A stretch of DNA of 64,000 nt from Ignisphaera sp. (GCA_038735125.1 JAVYNU010000002.1:1-64000); one strand, 5' to 3'. Shown: positions 27,336 to 35,759, numbered from the stretch's first letter. A program made the numbers and translations. The notes: generated by a model not told the origin, from the letters alone.

Positions 27336-27905
27336 CTAATAGCAAATCTCTTTAACAAGCCATATAACGCCATCAGATTCTTGAACAGGATTGGAGCATC
27401 CCCTGATAAAGCAGTATGCCGCTATAGCAGCCAGGAAAGCATCTTTAATATCTCTGTTCCCTCTATTGATTAGACTAGCATCAATCCCAAGCCTATTGGC
27501 CAGATCTTCCAACGAATTGCATCTGCTACTCTTGAGCACGCTCCTAGGGTGAGTCTCTATGACTGTTAGACCATATCCCAGCAATTTGCTGACAATCGAT
27601 ATTGCTCTTCTTGTCAACTCCCTCATTTGTTGCAAACCTGGTGGAAGAACTCTGTAGCCCATTGATATCATCTTTCTGTCAACTCTTCTAAGATGACCAT
27701 CTCCAAAGCCAAATGGGGCATCTATGGCAATAACAACATTACCATATTTCACAACATTGTGTATAATTTCATCATCTGTGCCTAGACATCTAGCCTCAGC
27801 TACTTGAATATGACTTGTATCTGCTATTACTACAAAACCTGTGCACCTACTTGGCTTGGCAGCTAGATCCAGACCTATGTAGAAGCCCTTAACCTCTACT
27901 TGCAT
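27336..27905 (-). CDS. DUF429 predicted RNase-H-fold nuclease
   Basis: The 189-residue protein starts YIGLDLAAKPSRCTG (first acidic strand of an RNase-H fold), followed by VVIAIDAPFG, DRKMISMGYRVLPP, IETHPRSVL and a late DAFLAAIAAY. These are the landmarks of DUF429, a family predicted to be an RNase-H-like nuclease or phosphohydrolase. Its ATG lies inside the 3' end of the TnpB-like gene (10-base overlap), so the two are translationally coupled. Two different RNase-H-fold proteins are therefore made from one transcript. Confidence 0.75.
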   Translation of the reverse strand: MQVEVKGFYIGLDLAAKPSRCTGFVVIADTSHIQVAEARCLGTDDEIIHNVVKYGNVVIAIDAPFGFGDGHLRRVDRKMISMGYRVLPPGLQQMRELTRRAISIVSKLLGYGLTVIETHPRSVLKSSRCNSLEDLANRLGIDASLINRGNRDIKDAFLAAIAAYCFIRGCSNPVQESDGVIWLVKEICY

Positions 27906-29134
27906 ATACTATCCAGTTCCTCTAGCCTTGCCTTAGCTTTTCTAAGCCCGCTCTTAACATAGTTTCTTCTCATCTTTAGCTCCGCAATTTGTTTATTCAA
28001 CTCCTCCAGCTCTTTCTGGAAAGCGTATAGCTTTTTGCTGATATTTATTGGTTTGTGGTGGGCATTGTTGAAGGGGGTTATTGAGGGTTCTCGTTCTTTA
28101 AGTTTTCTTAATCCCCTATACGCTATCATATACGCTGACGCCATGTGTTTGTCCAGTCCTTTCTCCTTCATTATCTGTCTATGTGTTGTACTACTACTTG
28201 TTCCAATAGGGTTCACTAGCACAACTGTGAATCCTAGTCTCAGAGTCTTGATAATACCATGTCTAATCAGTTCTCTTTTTGCGAATCTAGCAATCTTGCG
28301 ATTAGCATAAGAACTCTCTACAAAACTTCTGTGCTTTATCTTGGCCAGATCCTCAAACACCACATAGTCAACACCTATTCCTCTACACCATTTTAGGGCG
28401 TTGCTCAGTGCATTCAGCCTTAGCCACCTAGCCTTGTTTCTTGGAAATCCAGGTGATGTTATTTCACTGTAGCAGAGGCTCTTCATAGCGACTATGTTGG
28501 CATTGGCATCTATAACAACAACGTTGATTCTATCGCTGTTCAGGTCAAATCCTGCTACCAGTCCATAGCCCCTGGGCTTCTCTGTGCCAAGGTGTTTGAG
28601 GTATAGCCATAGAGGTACCTCTAGGTGGATATACACCTTTCCATTTCTAAATGTTATTGATGCACCATAGCTCTCCCTCTTAGCGTTAGCTAATTGTATC
28701 AACTCTTCGATTAGTGGTAAGTGCTTCCTTCCAAATCTTGTGGCGCATTCTATCCATTCACCATTATAATACCTAACTAGTACTCTATTGGTAGAGACCA
28801 ACCTTATATTCAGATTTCCTTTCCAAATAGTTCCACCTCTAGATGCAATCCACTTTCTTCTAATCCTTACCTTGCTCCCATTGCCTCCCTCCACCAAGAG
28901 CTTTGCATACTTATATGCTGTCTCGCCATAGATGCTACTTGGTAATAGCCTTGCCAGTTCTTTGTATGCATTGCCTTGCGGCACATTGTTTAGAACAAGA
29001 TTTATACCGTGTTTAGCAGCTTGTCTAAAGCGGTAAGCTAGTAAGCAGAGCTTCATATAGTCCTCACTACTCTTCGGTATGAGCATGCCATTAATTGTTA
29101 TGTACATGAACTGCTCCGTCACTTCCTCATCCAC
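27896..29134 (-). CDS. TnpB-like RuvC protein without zinc ribbon
   Basis: The 412-residue relative of IS605/IS1341 TnpB keeps all three RuvC acidic residues: D197 (GFDLNSDRI), E261 (VVFEDLAKI) and D328 (GLDKHMASAYMIA). The CxxC...CxxC zinc ribbon normally between the second and third is missing: GTSSSTTHRQIM runs straight into the last motif. Residues 362-410 form a charged coiled coil not usual in TnpB. No IS ends or downstream omega-RNA site is visible because the DUF429 gene overlaps its 3' end. It looks like an immobile, domesticated TnpB. GTG start, 7 bases after the upstream 47-aa gene. Confidence 0.75.
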   Translation of the reverse strand: MDEEVTEQFMYITINGMLIPKSSEDYMKLCLLAYRFRQAAKHGINLVLNNVPQGNAYKELARLLPSSIYGETAYKYAKLLVEGGNGSKVRIRRKWIASRGGTIWKGNLNIRLVSTNRVLVRYYNGEWIECATRFGRKHLPLIEELIQLANAKRESYGASITFRNGKVYIHLEVPLWLYLKHLGTEKPRGYGLVAGFDLNSDRINVVVIDANANIVAMKSLCYSEITSPGFPRNKARWLRLNALSNALKWCRGIGVDYVVFEDLAKIKHRSFVESSYANRKIARFAKRELIRHGIIKTLRLGFTVVLVNPIGTSSSTTHRQIMKEKGLDKHMASAYMIAYRGLRKLKEREPSITPFNNAHHKPINISKKLYAFQKELEELNKQIAELKMRRNYVKSGLRKAKARLEELDSICK

Positions 29135-29141
29135 TATTATC

Positions 29142-29285
29142 CTAGGTATCTGGCTTGATGACAGCCACTATCACCTCTTGCCCATGCAGATGAAGTATCT
29201 TATCCTCAATACCCTTGGGTATGTATATACACAGCTTCCTCTCGCTACACTTACTAATCCTAGCATGGAAAACGTATTGCTCCAC
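29142..29285 (-). CDS. 47-aa basic protein, TnpB-associated family
   Basis: A GTG at 29285 opens a 47-codon frame directly upstream of the TnpB-like gene. The protein contains YVFHARISK, CIYIPKGIEDKI and LHGQEVIVAVI. It matches the 47-aa protein at 62766-62909 almost along its full length (YVF-A-I-K, IY-PK, LHG--V-V-VI), with a one-residue gap. The strand-Pro-Lys-helix-strand pattern resembles half of an AbrB-type swapped-hairpin DNA-binding domain. A TATA box 30 bases upstream suggests leaderless translation. First gene of the four-gene cluster. Confidence 0.7.
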   Translation of the reverse strand: MEQYVFHARISKCSERKLCIYIPKGIEDKILHLHGQEVIVAVIKPDT

Positions 29286-29313
29286 AGCAGTACACCACAA
29301 AAATAATTTACAT

Positions 29314-29326
29314 AAAAGCTTATAAG
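29314..29326. promoter_or_regulatory. Bidirectional TATA-like element
   Basis: AAAAGCTTATAAG is nearly palindromic and can serve as a TATA box in both directions: about 30 bases from the GTG of the 47-aa gene on the minus strand, and about 28 bases before the 5' end of the structured RNA at 29350 on the plus strand. A near-identical AAAAGTTTATAAG lies at 62938-62950 before the other tnpB. Confidence 0.5.
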
Positions 29327-29349
29327 TCTAGCAGTACCAATTAGTATAT

Positions 29350-29612
29350 GAGATGTGGGGAGTGGACGAGCGATGACCAGTTGGGAGATAAGGATGAGAC
29401 TCCCCAAACCCCTCTACCCTCGCTCAAGGGAGTTTAGCAGAGCGATGCAGGAGGCTAAGGCGATGAAGCTAGGCTCCCGCAGGTGGGGGTAGAGGAAACT
29501 GTGAGGGATGAAGACCCAACATAAGGGTCAGACCTCTGGAGAACCTCAATCTTTCTCTGAAGCACATCTCTGTCAAGGCAGATCTCTTCAACTAGTGTCA
29601 CGGTCTTTTTAC
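29350..29612 (+). ncRNA. Candidate structured RNA, divergent from the TnpB-like operon
   Basis: No protein frame fits this GC-richer stretch. It folds by inspection: a closing 8-bp helix GAGATGTG (29350-29357) with CACATCTC (29563-29570); a 7-bp helix 29357-29363/29399-29405 (sharing one base with the first); a 9-bp helix CCTCTACCC (29411-29419)/29487-29495 continued inward by an 11-bp helix 29428-29438/29468-29478; a 5-bp hairpin 29513-29517/29525-29529; and a 6-bp hairpin 29538-29543/29553-29558. Several pairs are G-U only when read on the plus strand, which favours this orientation. A TATA box lies 28 bases upstream and TTTTT at about 29606 could end it. CGATG recurs three times in loops. 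It does not match SRP RNA, RNase P RNA or a C/D-box RNA that I recognise. Confidence 0.6.
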
Positions 29613-29628
29613 CCAACCAAAGATACAC

Positions 29629-30018
29629 CTATAGCCCCTTTCTCTTCACATACTCTTTATACAACTTATCTACTAAATAACTGTTAACATACTTGCCATG
29701 TGGTCTTAAACCACCTGAGAAGCTCTTTGGTATGTGGAGAAGCTCATGGATAAACACTTTAACCTTCTCCTCGGGTGAAAGGAGATAAAAATTTTTCTCT
29801 ATAATCTCTATGACGTACATGGGCTTCAATCCTAGTACAAATCTCCAAATGGATGGGAGCATATATATTCTTGCAATTGCTCTTGATCTGCACCCCCTAC
29901 AAACAACAATTTTAACGCTATCAATATTTATATGAGAAAAATGGTCTTTTAAGTTATTTACAATATCTCTTAGGAGAGCTTCAAGGCTATGGTCGTAGTA
30001 GTGCTCAGTCCTGGTCAA
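29629..30018 (-). CDS. Predicted zinc metallopeptidase
   Basis: The 129-residue protein contains HELLHIPKSFSGGLRPHGK: an HExxH-like HELLH zinc site followed by GGLRPH, the signature of a small archaeal family of predicted metallopeptidases (COG4900 type). A CxxC (CRGC) lies in the middle. It starts at a TTG with no clear upstream promoter and ends just past the 3' end of the candidate RNA. Cytoplasmic; substrate unknown. Confidence 0.7.
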   Translation of the reverse strand: MTRTEHYYDHSLEALLRDIVNNLKDHFSHINIDSVKIVVCRGCRSRAIARIYMLPSIWRFVLGLKPMYVIEIIEKNFYLLSPEEKVKVFIHELLHIPKSFSGGLRPHGKYVNSYLVDKLYKEYVKRKGL

Positions 30019-30041
30019 GGCCGTTTTCCTAGAAAACGATT

Positions 30042-31316
30042 CTATTTTATATTGTAGATTTTTTCAGCATTTTCATATAGAAGTCCACTTGCAATTTCGA
30101 TTGCTAGATCCTTGTCTATATAACCCTCGTCAACCATTTCCGATAATACATAGGCTATTTGCCTCTTGGCCAACATAGCTTTTCCATGTACCCAGTCAGC
30201 CACATATGCATCGCTGAAAAAGCCGCATGACTTGTTGTATGGGAGCATCTGTAGTCTTAGCCTAAGATACTCCCTTATTATCGATGGGTACATAGAGTAC
30301 CACCAGTATCCACTTACAAAGACATTTCTATAGTTCTTAGCCATAACTGTTAATGGATGTAGTAATCTCATGTCAGCTCCAATAACATCGAATTTGACGT
30401 TGGGGTAAGAGGCAAAGATGTTTGCAAGGTTTAGCAGCTGATCATAATTAACATGGGTTATGGCGTAATCTGGTGGTGCAGCACCTGGAACAGGCCTCTC
30501 AACACCTATCATAAACTGGAAAGCTTTTTTATGTTCATCACACAAATCTAGGAATTTCATGAGTATATATGACGATAGAAGCGATTTGGCATGCGAATCT
30601 ACATAACCTCTAACCTTTAGATCCTTTAGATAAAGCTGTATTTCTGATGGTTTAACGAATCTGTATAACTCTTCAGGAAGAGGGCTTAGAGCCACTGCCA
30701 CGATATCGTTTTCAAATTTTTTGAATAGAGCTTCTATAGCCTTGTCCAGATCCTCAGCTGTTTGTATTTCAAGGCCCGTTACCTTCTCTAGGCTAAGCAA
30801 ACTATCTTTGCTTAGATATGTTACCAGATTGTCTATTCTAAGTACACCGGTAAAAACATCTTTTCTGTAGCCACCAATCTCTGTAAATGGATTTAGAGTC
30901 AGAAACGTTTTTCTGACTTTGCAAACTTTTGTAAGCACCTCGAAAGCCCTGTTCTCATTGCCGGCCTTACTCTCTATAGCGTTAACCACATCTTTCCAGT
31001 TATTCTCGTCAATTATTTTTACATCCAAGTTGTACAAATCCTTTAGTATCTGCCTAAGAGACCAAAATGTTGCCGTATTTCTGATGTATCTAAAGTATTG
31101 AAGCGCATATGTAAGTCTATCAACACCCTTTCTCTTCTCAAATTCGCTTCTATCCATACCAGCAGAGGAAAGTTCGGTGACTATATAGTGGTAAAACAGT
31201 ATGTCTTCGAAGCTAGAGTGGGAGAGCTTAGAGGGATTCAAATGCTCATGAATATCAACAATAGATATCTTCAAAATCTCATTGTAAATCTCATTGAATA
31301 TCTCGCTAAAGCCCAT
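30042..31316 (-). CDS. Amidohydrolase-fold protein related to uronate isomerase
   Basis: This 424-residue protein has the metal-binding IVDIHEHLNPS near its start (HxH-like first strand of the amidohydrolase barrel), and length and motifs such as PEELYRFVKPSE and FISGYWWYS-like VFVSGYWWYS point to the glucuronate/uronate isomerase (UxaC-like) group. UxaC interconverts hexuronates and ketouronates. With GH4 and fucosidase genes nearby this would fit sugar-acid use, but a hydrolase of another substrate is possible. The ATG at 31316 is chosen over one six codons earlier. Confidence 0.6.
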   Translation of the reverse strand: MGFSEIFNEIYNEILKISIVDIHEHLNPSKLSHSSFEDILFYHYIVTELSSAGMDRSEFEKRKGVDRLTYALQYFRYIRNTATFWSLRQILKDLYNLDVKIIDENNWKDVVNAIESKAGNENRAFEVLTKVCKVRKTFLTLNPFTEIGGYRKDVFTGVLRIDNLVTYLSKDSLLSLEKVTGLEIQTAEDLDKAIEALFKKFENDIVAVALSPLPEELYRFVKPSEIQLYLKDLKVRGYVDSHAKSLLSSYILMKFLDLCDEHKKAFQFMIGVERPVPGAAPPDYAITHVNYDQLLNLANIFASYPNVKFDVIGADMRLLHPLTVMAKNYRNVFVSGYWWYSMYPSIIREYLRLRLQMLPYNKSCGFFSDAYVADWVHGKAMLAKRQIAYVLSEMVDEGYIDKDLAIEIASGLLYENAEKIYNIK

Positions 31317-31427
31317 TATCCACCACCAAAACAACTCCTGAAAACCGCATCTATAAAAGTTTATAGTCTCCGATAACAGTTCCTCGTATTATATTTTGAA
31401 TGGTAAATTTTGTAAAAGGTTCATCAG

Positions 31428-32207
31428 ATGCTTTGCAGAGAGCTTGATGTGAGGGGTATCATTGGTGGAGATGATTTATGCAAGGTCTTGTGCTATCCAA
31501 GTGGTGATAGAAGATGTTGTTACAATAGATTAGAAGAGCTTGATAAACTTGGTATAGCAAATGTTTATAACTTTGGAGATGTACAAATAGGAAAAAATGT
31601 GTGGATAGTTGGCAAAGGACATGCAGCCATCGTGGTATTAGCACAGCATAGATTCTACGGTCTTGTAGCTTTGAAGATTAGAAGGGTTGACTCCAAGAGG
31701 GATTCTCTTGAAGGAGAGGCTAAAATAATTGAGATAGCGTATAGGACAGGATATGCACCAAGGTTAATGGCCTACAGCAGAGACATTATTGTGAGACAAT
31801 ACATTGATGGACAGTCACTTGGAAAGGTTCTTAAAGAAGGATATATAGAAAATATTAGAACAGCTGTTACAAGCCTGGTAAAAGCGGCTTTAGAACTGGA
31901 TAAAAATAATATCGATATCATAGAACTTGCAAACCCAGTAAACCAAGTCATTTACATATGTAACAACATGGAGAAGCCCATTTTCATAGACCTAGAAACA
32001 GCAAGGCTCTATCCAAATCCATCAAATATAACAAGAATATTATCGTTCATTCTTAGAAGCAGAATAGAGAATAAATCACTAATATCACTATTGAACATAG
32101 AAAACAAAGTTAATGATTTAACAGAGCTAGGAAAACAGTACAAAAAAGCTTCAAATACTAGAGAAAAGGAAAACATAGTCAACAAATTACTTCAACTATT
32201 ATGCTAG
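31428..32207 (+). CDS. RIO/lipopolysaccharide-kinase-like protein kinase
   Basis: The 259-residue protein starts with a Cys-containing helical N-terminus resembling a small winged helix. A kinase-like core follows: glycine-rich VGKGHAAIVVLAQ, lysine strand ALKIRR, hinge IVRQYIDGQSL, and metal-binding IFIDLETARLY in place of DFG. This fits the predicted Ser/Thr kinases of COG2112. The catalytic HxD loop is poorly recognisable. Divergent from the amidohydrolase gene. Confidence 0.65.
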   Translation: MLCRELDVRGIIGGDDLCKVLCYPSGDRRCCYNRLEELDKLGIANVYNFGDVQIGKNVWIVGKGHAAIVVLAQHRFYGLVALKIRRVDSKRDSLEGEAKIIEIAYRTGYAPRLMAYSRDIIVRQYIDGQSLGKVLKEGYIENIRTAVTSLVKAALELDKNNIDIIELANPVNQVIYICNNMEKPIFIDLETARLYPNPSNITRILSFILRSRIENKSLISLLNIENKVNDLTELGKQYKKASNTREKENIVNKLLQLLC

Positions 32208-32642
32208 CCAAGGGCAACAAAATGATTAATAGTCATTTATATCATGAAGATAATCTAATATGATCCATCAGATATACTAGTTCTCCTATTATGAAAACAC
32301 CTTGGATATCAGTTACCAAACATCATTGAACGAAGAAATGCGATCATTCTATAGAATATCAATATAACTTGCTTGTTAATGCCCTGGGGCACACGTAAGG
32401 CTAAAGATAAGAAATGTGTACTCTCTAGTAGGTTTGACAAACGAAAGTGAGAATATCTAGAGACTTTCCAATACATGTCACTATATATAACATGCAAATA
32501 TATTAAATCAAACTAGAAATAGTTGCTATAATACACAGCTATTCATTGTCGTGTTTTTAGGTGGTTTTTGTTTGGGTGTTGAGCTTTCTCTATGGGCTAA
32601 AATTCTGGTTAGAAAACTGTATTTGGTTTAATCAAAATATTC
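32208..32642. other. 435-bp convergent intergenic region, no gene seen
   Basis: This AT-rich stretch separates the 3' ends of the kinase gene and the GH4 gene. Open frames are short and of poor composition. T-runs near 32560-32580 could terminate the plus-strand transcript. I saw no convincing RNA structure or repeat, though a gap this long between two 3' ends is unusual in this compact region. Confidence 0.5.
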
Positions 32643-34160
32643 TTAGCTAAAATGTTTTGCCATCTCCTCATTACCAGGCATTCTAAGAATAGCATCTATA
32701 ACATCATTAACTTGCTGAATACTCTTTGTTCTAACATCAACTATCAGCCAATTGAATAGAGAGTCCCTACCACCCTTAAGGAAGGCTTCCAAAGCCCACT
32801 CAGCCCTCATAAGCCTATGGAGTAGCACAAATCGGTACAGCTTAGATGGTAGAGGTTCTACAGGTTTCGGATGAATACCCTTACCATCAACTTTAACAGG
32901 TATCTCAACTGCTATGTTGTTTGGTAGCTCCGATAATACTCCATTATTTAATATATTCACATATAATGGTGCTTTTAGTTGTTTTGTTTTCGGAGCTGGT
33001 GATGGCAAGTCATAAGAGTCGATTGATTTATCATTATATAGAGCATCTATTAGAGGTACTAATAGCTCCCCACTTGGTTTTGGAGGCTCGCTCTGTACCA
33101 AAGGAATTGATGTGTTGAAGACTTTTGCAGCCAGTTCTCTAATATTTCTTCTAACATTTAAAACCCTTATAGCGTCTCCTATTTCTGAGTCTGGCCCTCC
33201 GAATGGTCCGTACCAATACTTCTTTGTTTGCAGATCCCAGTGGTATTTCCATGTACCGCCTCTAACGCTATCGCCAATTGGTAAAAAGCCATAGGTTTTG
33301 TACATGTCTATTGCAGCTGGAGCTAAATCCACATCCCATGGGTTACTTGTGTGCTCTCTCCATACACTCCAATACTTTTCAGCATCTTCCTTGATCCAAT
33401 CATCTACATATCTATACGCATTCTCACCCATATACCTAAACCTAGTCAACCAAATAACATGGTTAAAGCCCTTCATTTCAAAATCTATTTCATCAAAGTT
33501 TATGAGACTCATCATAGCCGAATAGCATTCTGGATCGTGCATAGCGCAAAGAGCTGTTATATCCCTACCCAGCTTCTCCTTAGCAAGCCTCATGGCCAAT
33601 ATTTCTAGCGCAGCTCTAAACCCTAGGAATCCGTGGCAAATACCTGCAACCTTTACCTTTGTCTCCCTCCCAACAAGTGTTGTCAGCTCTAACACGGGGT
33701 TGGATATTATGAAGAACCATGCTTGTGGAGCAAGCTCTTCAATGTCTCTAGCAATCTCTAAATGAACTTTAAATTGATAGTAACCCCATATAGTGTGGTA
33801 ATCACCAACATAATTCCACTCAACAGAATTTATACCATATTTATATCCATACTTCTCCGATATCTCCCTCATAGTTTCATAGTATGTATAGCCCATTGCA
33901 AGAACAGTTGATACAACAAAATCAGCATCTTTTATAGCCTCTCTTCTATCCTTAGTAACAAAAACCTTTGTAGGCAACTTCAATTCTTCAACATATCTCT
34001 TAGCAAATGTACCTATAATATTCAGTCTATAGTCATTTATATCCATTAGCCAAATCTCTGAGTTATGCAAATCTTTGTTGAGGAATATGTCTATAAGGAT
34101 TCTACTAGTCCATCTAGCACTACCAGCACCTATAAATGCTATTTTAGGACCTTTCCCCAT
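32643..34160 (-). CDS. GH4 family glycosidase (alpha-glucosidase/galactosidase type)
   Basis: The 505-residue protein opens with a Rossmann NAD site IAFIGAGSARWT. Family landmarks follow: IWLMDIND, DADFVVSTVLAMGY, the SNPVLELT loop and the Mn-ligand VAGICHGFLG (Cys and His). GH4 enzymes cleave glycosides by NAD+- and Mn2+-dependent redox elimination. Length fits the AglA/MelA branch; anomeric and sugar specificity cannot be read from the sequence. A TATA box (CTTTTTAATTTT on the minus strand, about 34190-34202) lies upstream. It is monocistronic as far as visible. Confidence 0.85.
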   Translation of the reverse strand: MGKGPKIAFIGAGSARWTSRILIDIFLNKDLHNSEIWLMDINDYRLNIIGTFAKRYVEELKLPTKVFVTKDRREAIKDADFVVSTVLAMGYTYYETMREISEKYGYKYGINSVEWNYVGDYHTIWGYYQFKVHLEIARDIEELAPQAWFFIISNPVLELTTLVGRETKVKVAGICHGFLGFRAALEILAMRLAKEKLGRDITALCAMHDPECYSAMMSLINFDEIDFEMKGFNHVIWLTRFRYMGENAYRYVDDWIKEDAEKYWSVWREHTSNPWDVDLAPAAIDMYKTYGFLPIGDSVRGGTWKYHWDLQTKKYWYGPFGGPDSEIGDAIRVLNVRRNIRELAAKVFNTSIPLVQSEPPKPSGELLVPLIDALYNDKSIDSYDLPSPAPKTKQLKAPLYVNILNNGVLSELPNNIAVEIPVKVDGKGIHPKPVEPLPSKLYRFVLLHRLMRAEWALEAFLKGGRDSLFNWLIVDVRTKSIQQVNDVIDAILRMPGNEEMAKHFS

Positions 34161-34350
34161 AAATTCACCATCATTATAACAAAAACCGAAAATTAAAAAG
34201 TTTTATGGTAGCAATTCTCCATACTTTTCTATATGACTTTGACTCTTTAATATAATTATGAAAATTATTGTATAATTCAAGAGTTTTCAGCCATATCTAA
34301 CCATATTTAATTAAAGAAGCTGATCAGAAAAGCCCACCTATCATCAAGGT

Positions 34351-34770
34351 TCAGTTACGGCCACAATCATCATCTATCAATTCTATAGGGATTTCAACAA
34401 CATTGTTATTGACTATCCAGGCTTTTGAGGCTCCTGTTGAACTATCTATTATTATCCACGGTATGTTCCACAGCCTCATGCTTTTCATGTCGAGATTGCT
34501 TGGATATGGTGGTGTAGGGTGGCTGTGGATAACAGCCACAATCTCTAACCCATTTTTCTCAGCGTATTTATATGCTGTATATATACATAGGGGATCTGCT
34601 TTAAATTCTATTCTAGTATTTTCAGCCACGTTCTTGCATTTAAAAAGTTCGCTGATTATAATATCACTTCCCTTCGTGCTTCCAATCCCTATGAGGACAA
34701 TCTCCTCAGAGCTTCTAGTAGCCATCTCTATTAGCGCTTCAAAAACTTTTTTCGAGGTCTTTAACCTCAT
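34351..34770 (-). CDS. JAMM/MPN+ metalloprotease
   Basis: The 139-residue JAMM domain has an upstream Glu (EEIVLIG, about 22-23) and the zinc motif HSHPTPPYPSNLD (H82, H84, S91, D94). Archaeal JAMM enzymes release SAMP ubiquitin-like modifiers from target proteins and mature them. The gene overlaps the 3' end of the TtuA-like gene by 4 bases. Since TtuA-type enzymes take sulfur from ubiquitin-like thiocarboxylates, this pair plausibly processes and uses the same sulfur carrier. The carrier itself is not in this window. Confidence 0.85.
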   Translation of the reverse strand: MRLKTSKKVFEALIEMATRSSEEIVLIGIGSTKGSDIIISELFKCKNVAENTRIEFKADPLCIYTAYKYAEKNGLEIVAVIHSHPTPPYPSNLDMKSMRLWNIPWIIIDSSTGASKAWIVNNNVVEIPIELIDDDCGRN

Positions 34771-35759
34771 TTCAGCAGACCTAGGGAAGAAAGCATGTCT
34801 CTTATTTTCAGTCTCACCTCAGCACCAAGCGGTCTCCCGGCTACTCTATTGGTTAGCTTGCAAAATGAACACATGTCATCACTTGATGGAGCTCCACAGA
34901 CTACGCATCTTTTCAATGTTTTTGCGACAGACAGTGTTTTATATACATGGATATTTCGTGCTACAGCCCTTGCAAAGGATATTTTGATCCCAGGGTGCAA
35001 GCTTTCTAGATTATTTAAGAATTCCTTAACTTGTTTATCAAGACTCTTCTTACTTGTGTAGGGACACTCTTCATCTACAAAAGGCAGGTTAGAAAGTTTT
35101 GCGTAGAGCGCTATTTCATGTTCTGAAACATCGTATAGAGGTCTTATCCTACCGACAAAGCCATCCACGCTCTCAGTTTTAGGGCCAAGTTTAGATATTT
35201 CGAAGAGGTTTTGAAGCATGAAATTTTTGAGAATGTATGGCAATAAGTCATCGAGGTGATGCCCAAGTGCTGCAGCATCAGCCTTAATCTCTTGAGCAAC
35301 AACATTTATCAGATACCTTTTTATTAAACCACATATGCTACATGGTGGTCTCCTTGTTTTGTGTACAAGCTCGGGTAGGCTGTAGCCTATGAGGGTCTTG
35401 AGATCTAGAATAATGAGTGGGGTACCAAGTGATTTGCAGAAATGTTCTACGATCTCTCGTGAGATTTTTGAGTATGTTCCTATGCCCAAGTCCATGTGTA
35501 GCGCAATCACTTCGAAACCCATTTTCATAGATGTTTTGTGGAGCAGATAAAGCATGGTGATACTATCTTTGCCCCCAGACACCGCAACAAGCATCCTCTG
35601 ACCTTGACCAGCAAGTCTATATCTATTGATTGACTCGAAAACCCTTTTCTCAATGAACTCAATAAAGTGTTTTTTGCATAGCCACAGCTTTGCATAGGCT
35701 ATTCTTGTGGCAGCTGGTTCTCCGCATAAAGAGCATCTAATCTCTTTGCCAGACTTCAT
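34767..35759 (-). CDS. ttuA: tRNA 2-thiolation enzyme, TtuA/Ncs6 family
   Basis: In 330 residues there is an N-terminal zinc finger (C9, C12, C28, H31), PP-loop SGGKDS at 61-66, a central PPCSICG and a later EECPYT that together supply the three cysteines of the catalytic Fe-S cluster, ALGHHLDD after them, and a C-terminal zinc ribbon (CVVCG...CSFC). TtuA/Ncs6 makes 2-thiouridine in tRNA (position 54 in thermophiles or 34), stabilising tRNA at high temperature. GHHLDD replaces the usual GHNLDD. It is coupled to the JAMM gene downstream and lies 27 bases downstream of the HEPN gene. Confidence 0.9.
   Translation of the reverse strand: MKSGKEIRCSLCGEPAATRIAYAKLWLCKKHFIEFIEKRVFESINRYRLAGQGQRMLVAVSGGKDSITMLYLLHKTSMKMGFEVIALHMDLGIGTYSKISREIVEHFCKSLGTPLIILDLKTLIGYSLPELVHKTRRPPCSICGLIKRYLINVVAQEIKADAAALGHHLDDLLPYILKNFMLQNLFEISKLGPKTESVDGFVGRIRPLYDVSEHEIALYAKLSNLPFVDEECPYTSKKSLDKQVKEFLNNLESLHPGIKISFARAVARNIHVYKTLSVAKTLKRCVVCGAPSSDDMCSFCKLTNRVAGRPLGAEVRLKIRDMLSSLGLLK

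Noticed and set aside
29364-29398. C/D-box guide RNA (GATGA-like boxes)
   Set aside because: GATGAC and GATGAG are both C-like; no CTGA D box at the required distance, and the sequence sits in the loop of a larger fold.
29079-29407. Longer open frames on both strands across the 47-aa gene and the candidate RNA
   Set aside because: The 47-aa frame is supported by its homologue at 62766; the others read through it in different frames and have no supporting motif.
29350-29570. RNase P or SRP RNA
   Set aside because: GAGGAAA is present, but the conserved ACAGAA/AGAUAAAUGA 3' block of RNase P and the S-domain of SRP RNA are absent in the expected order.
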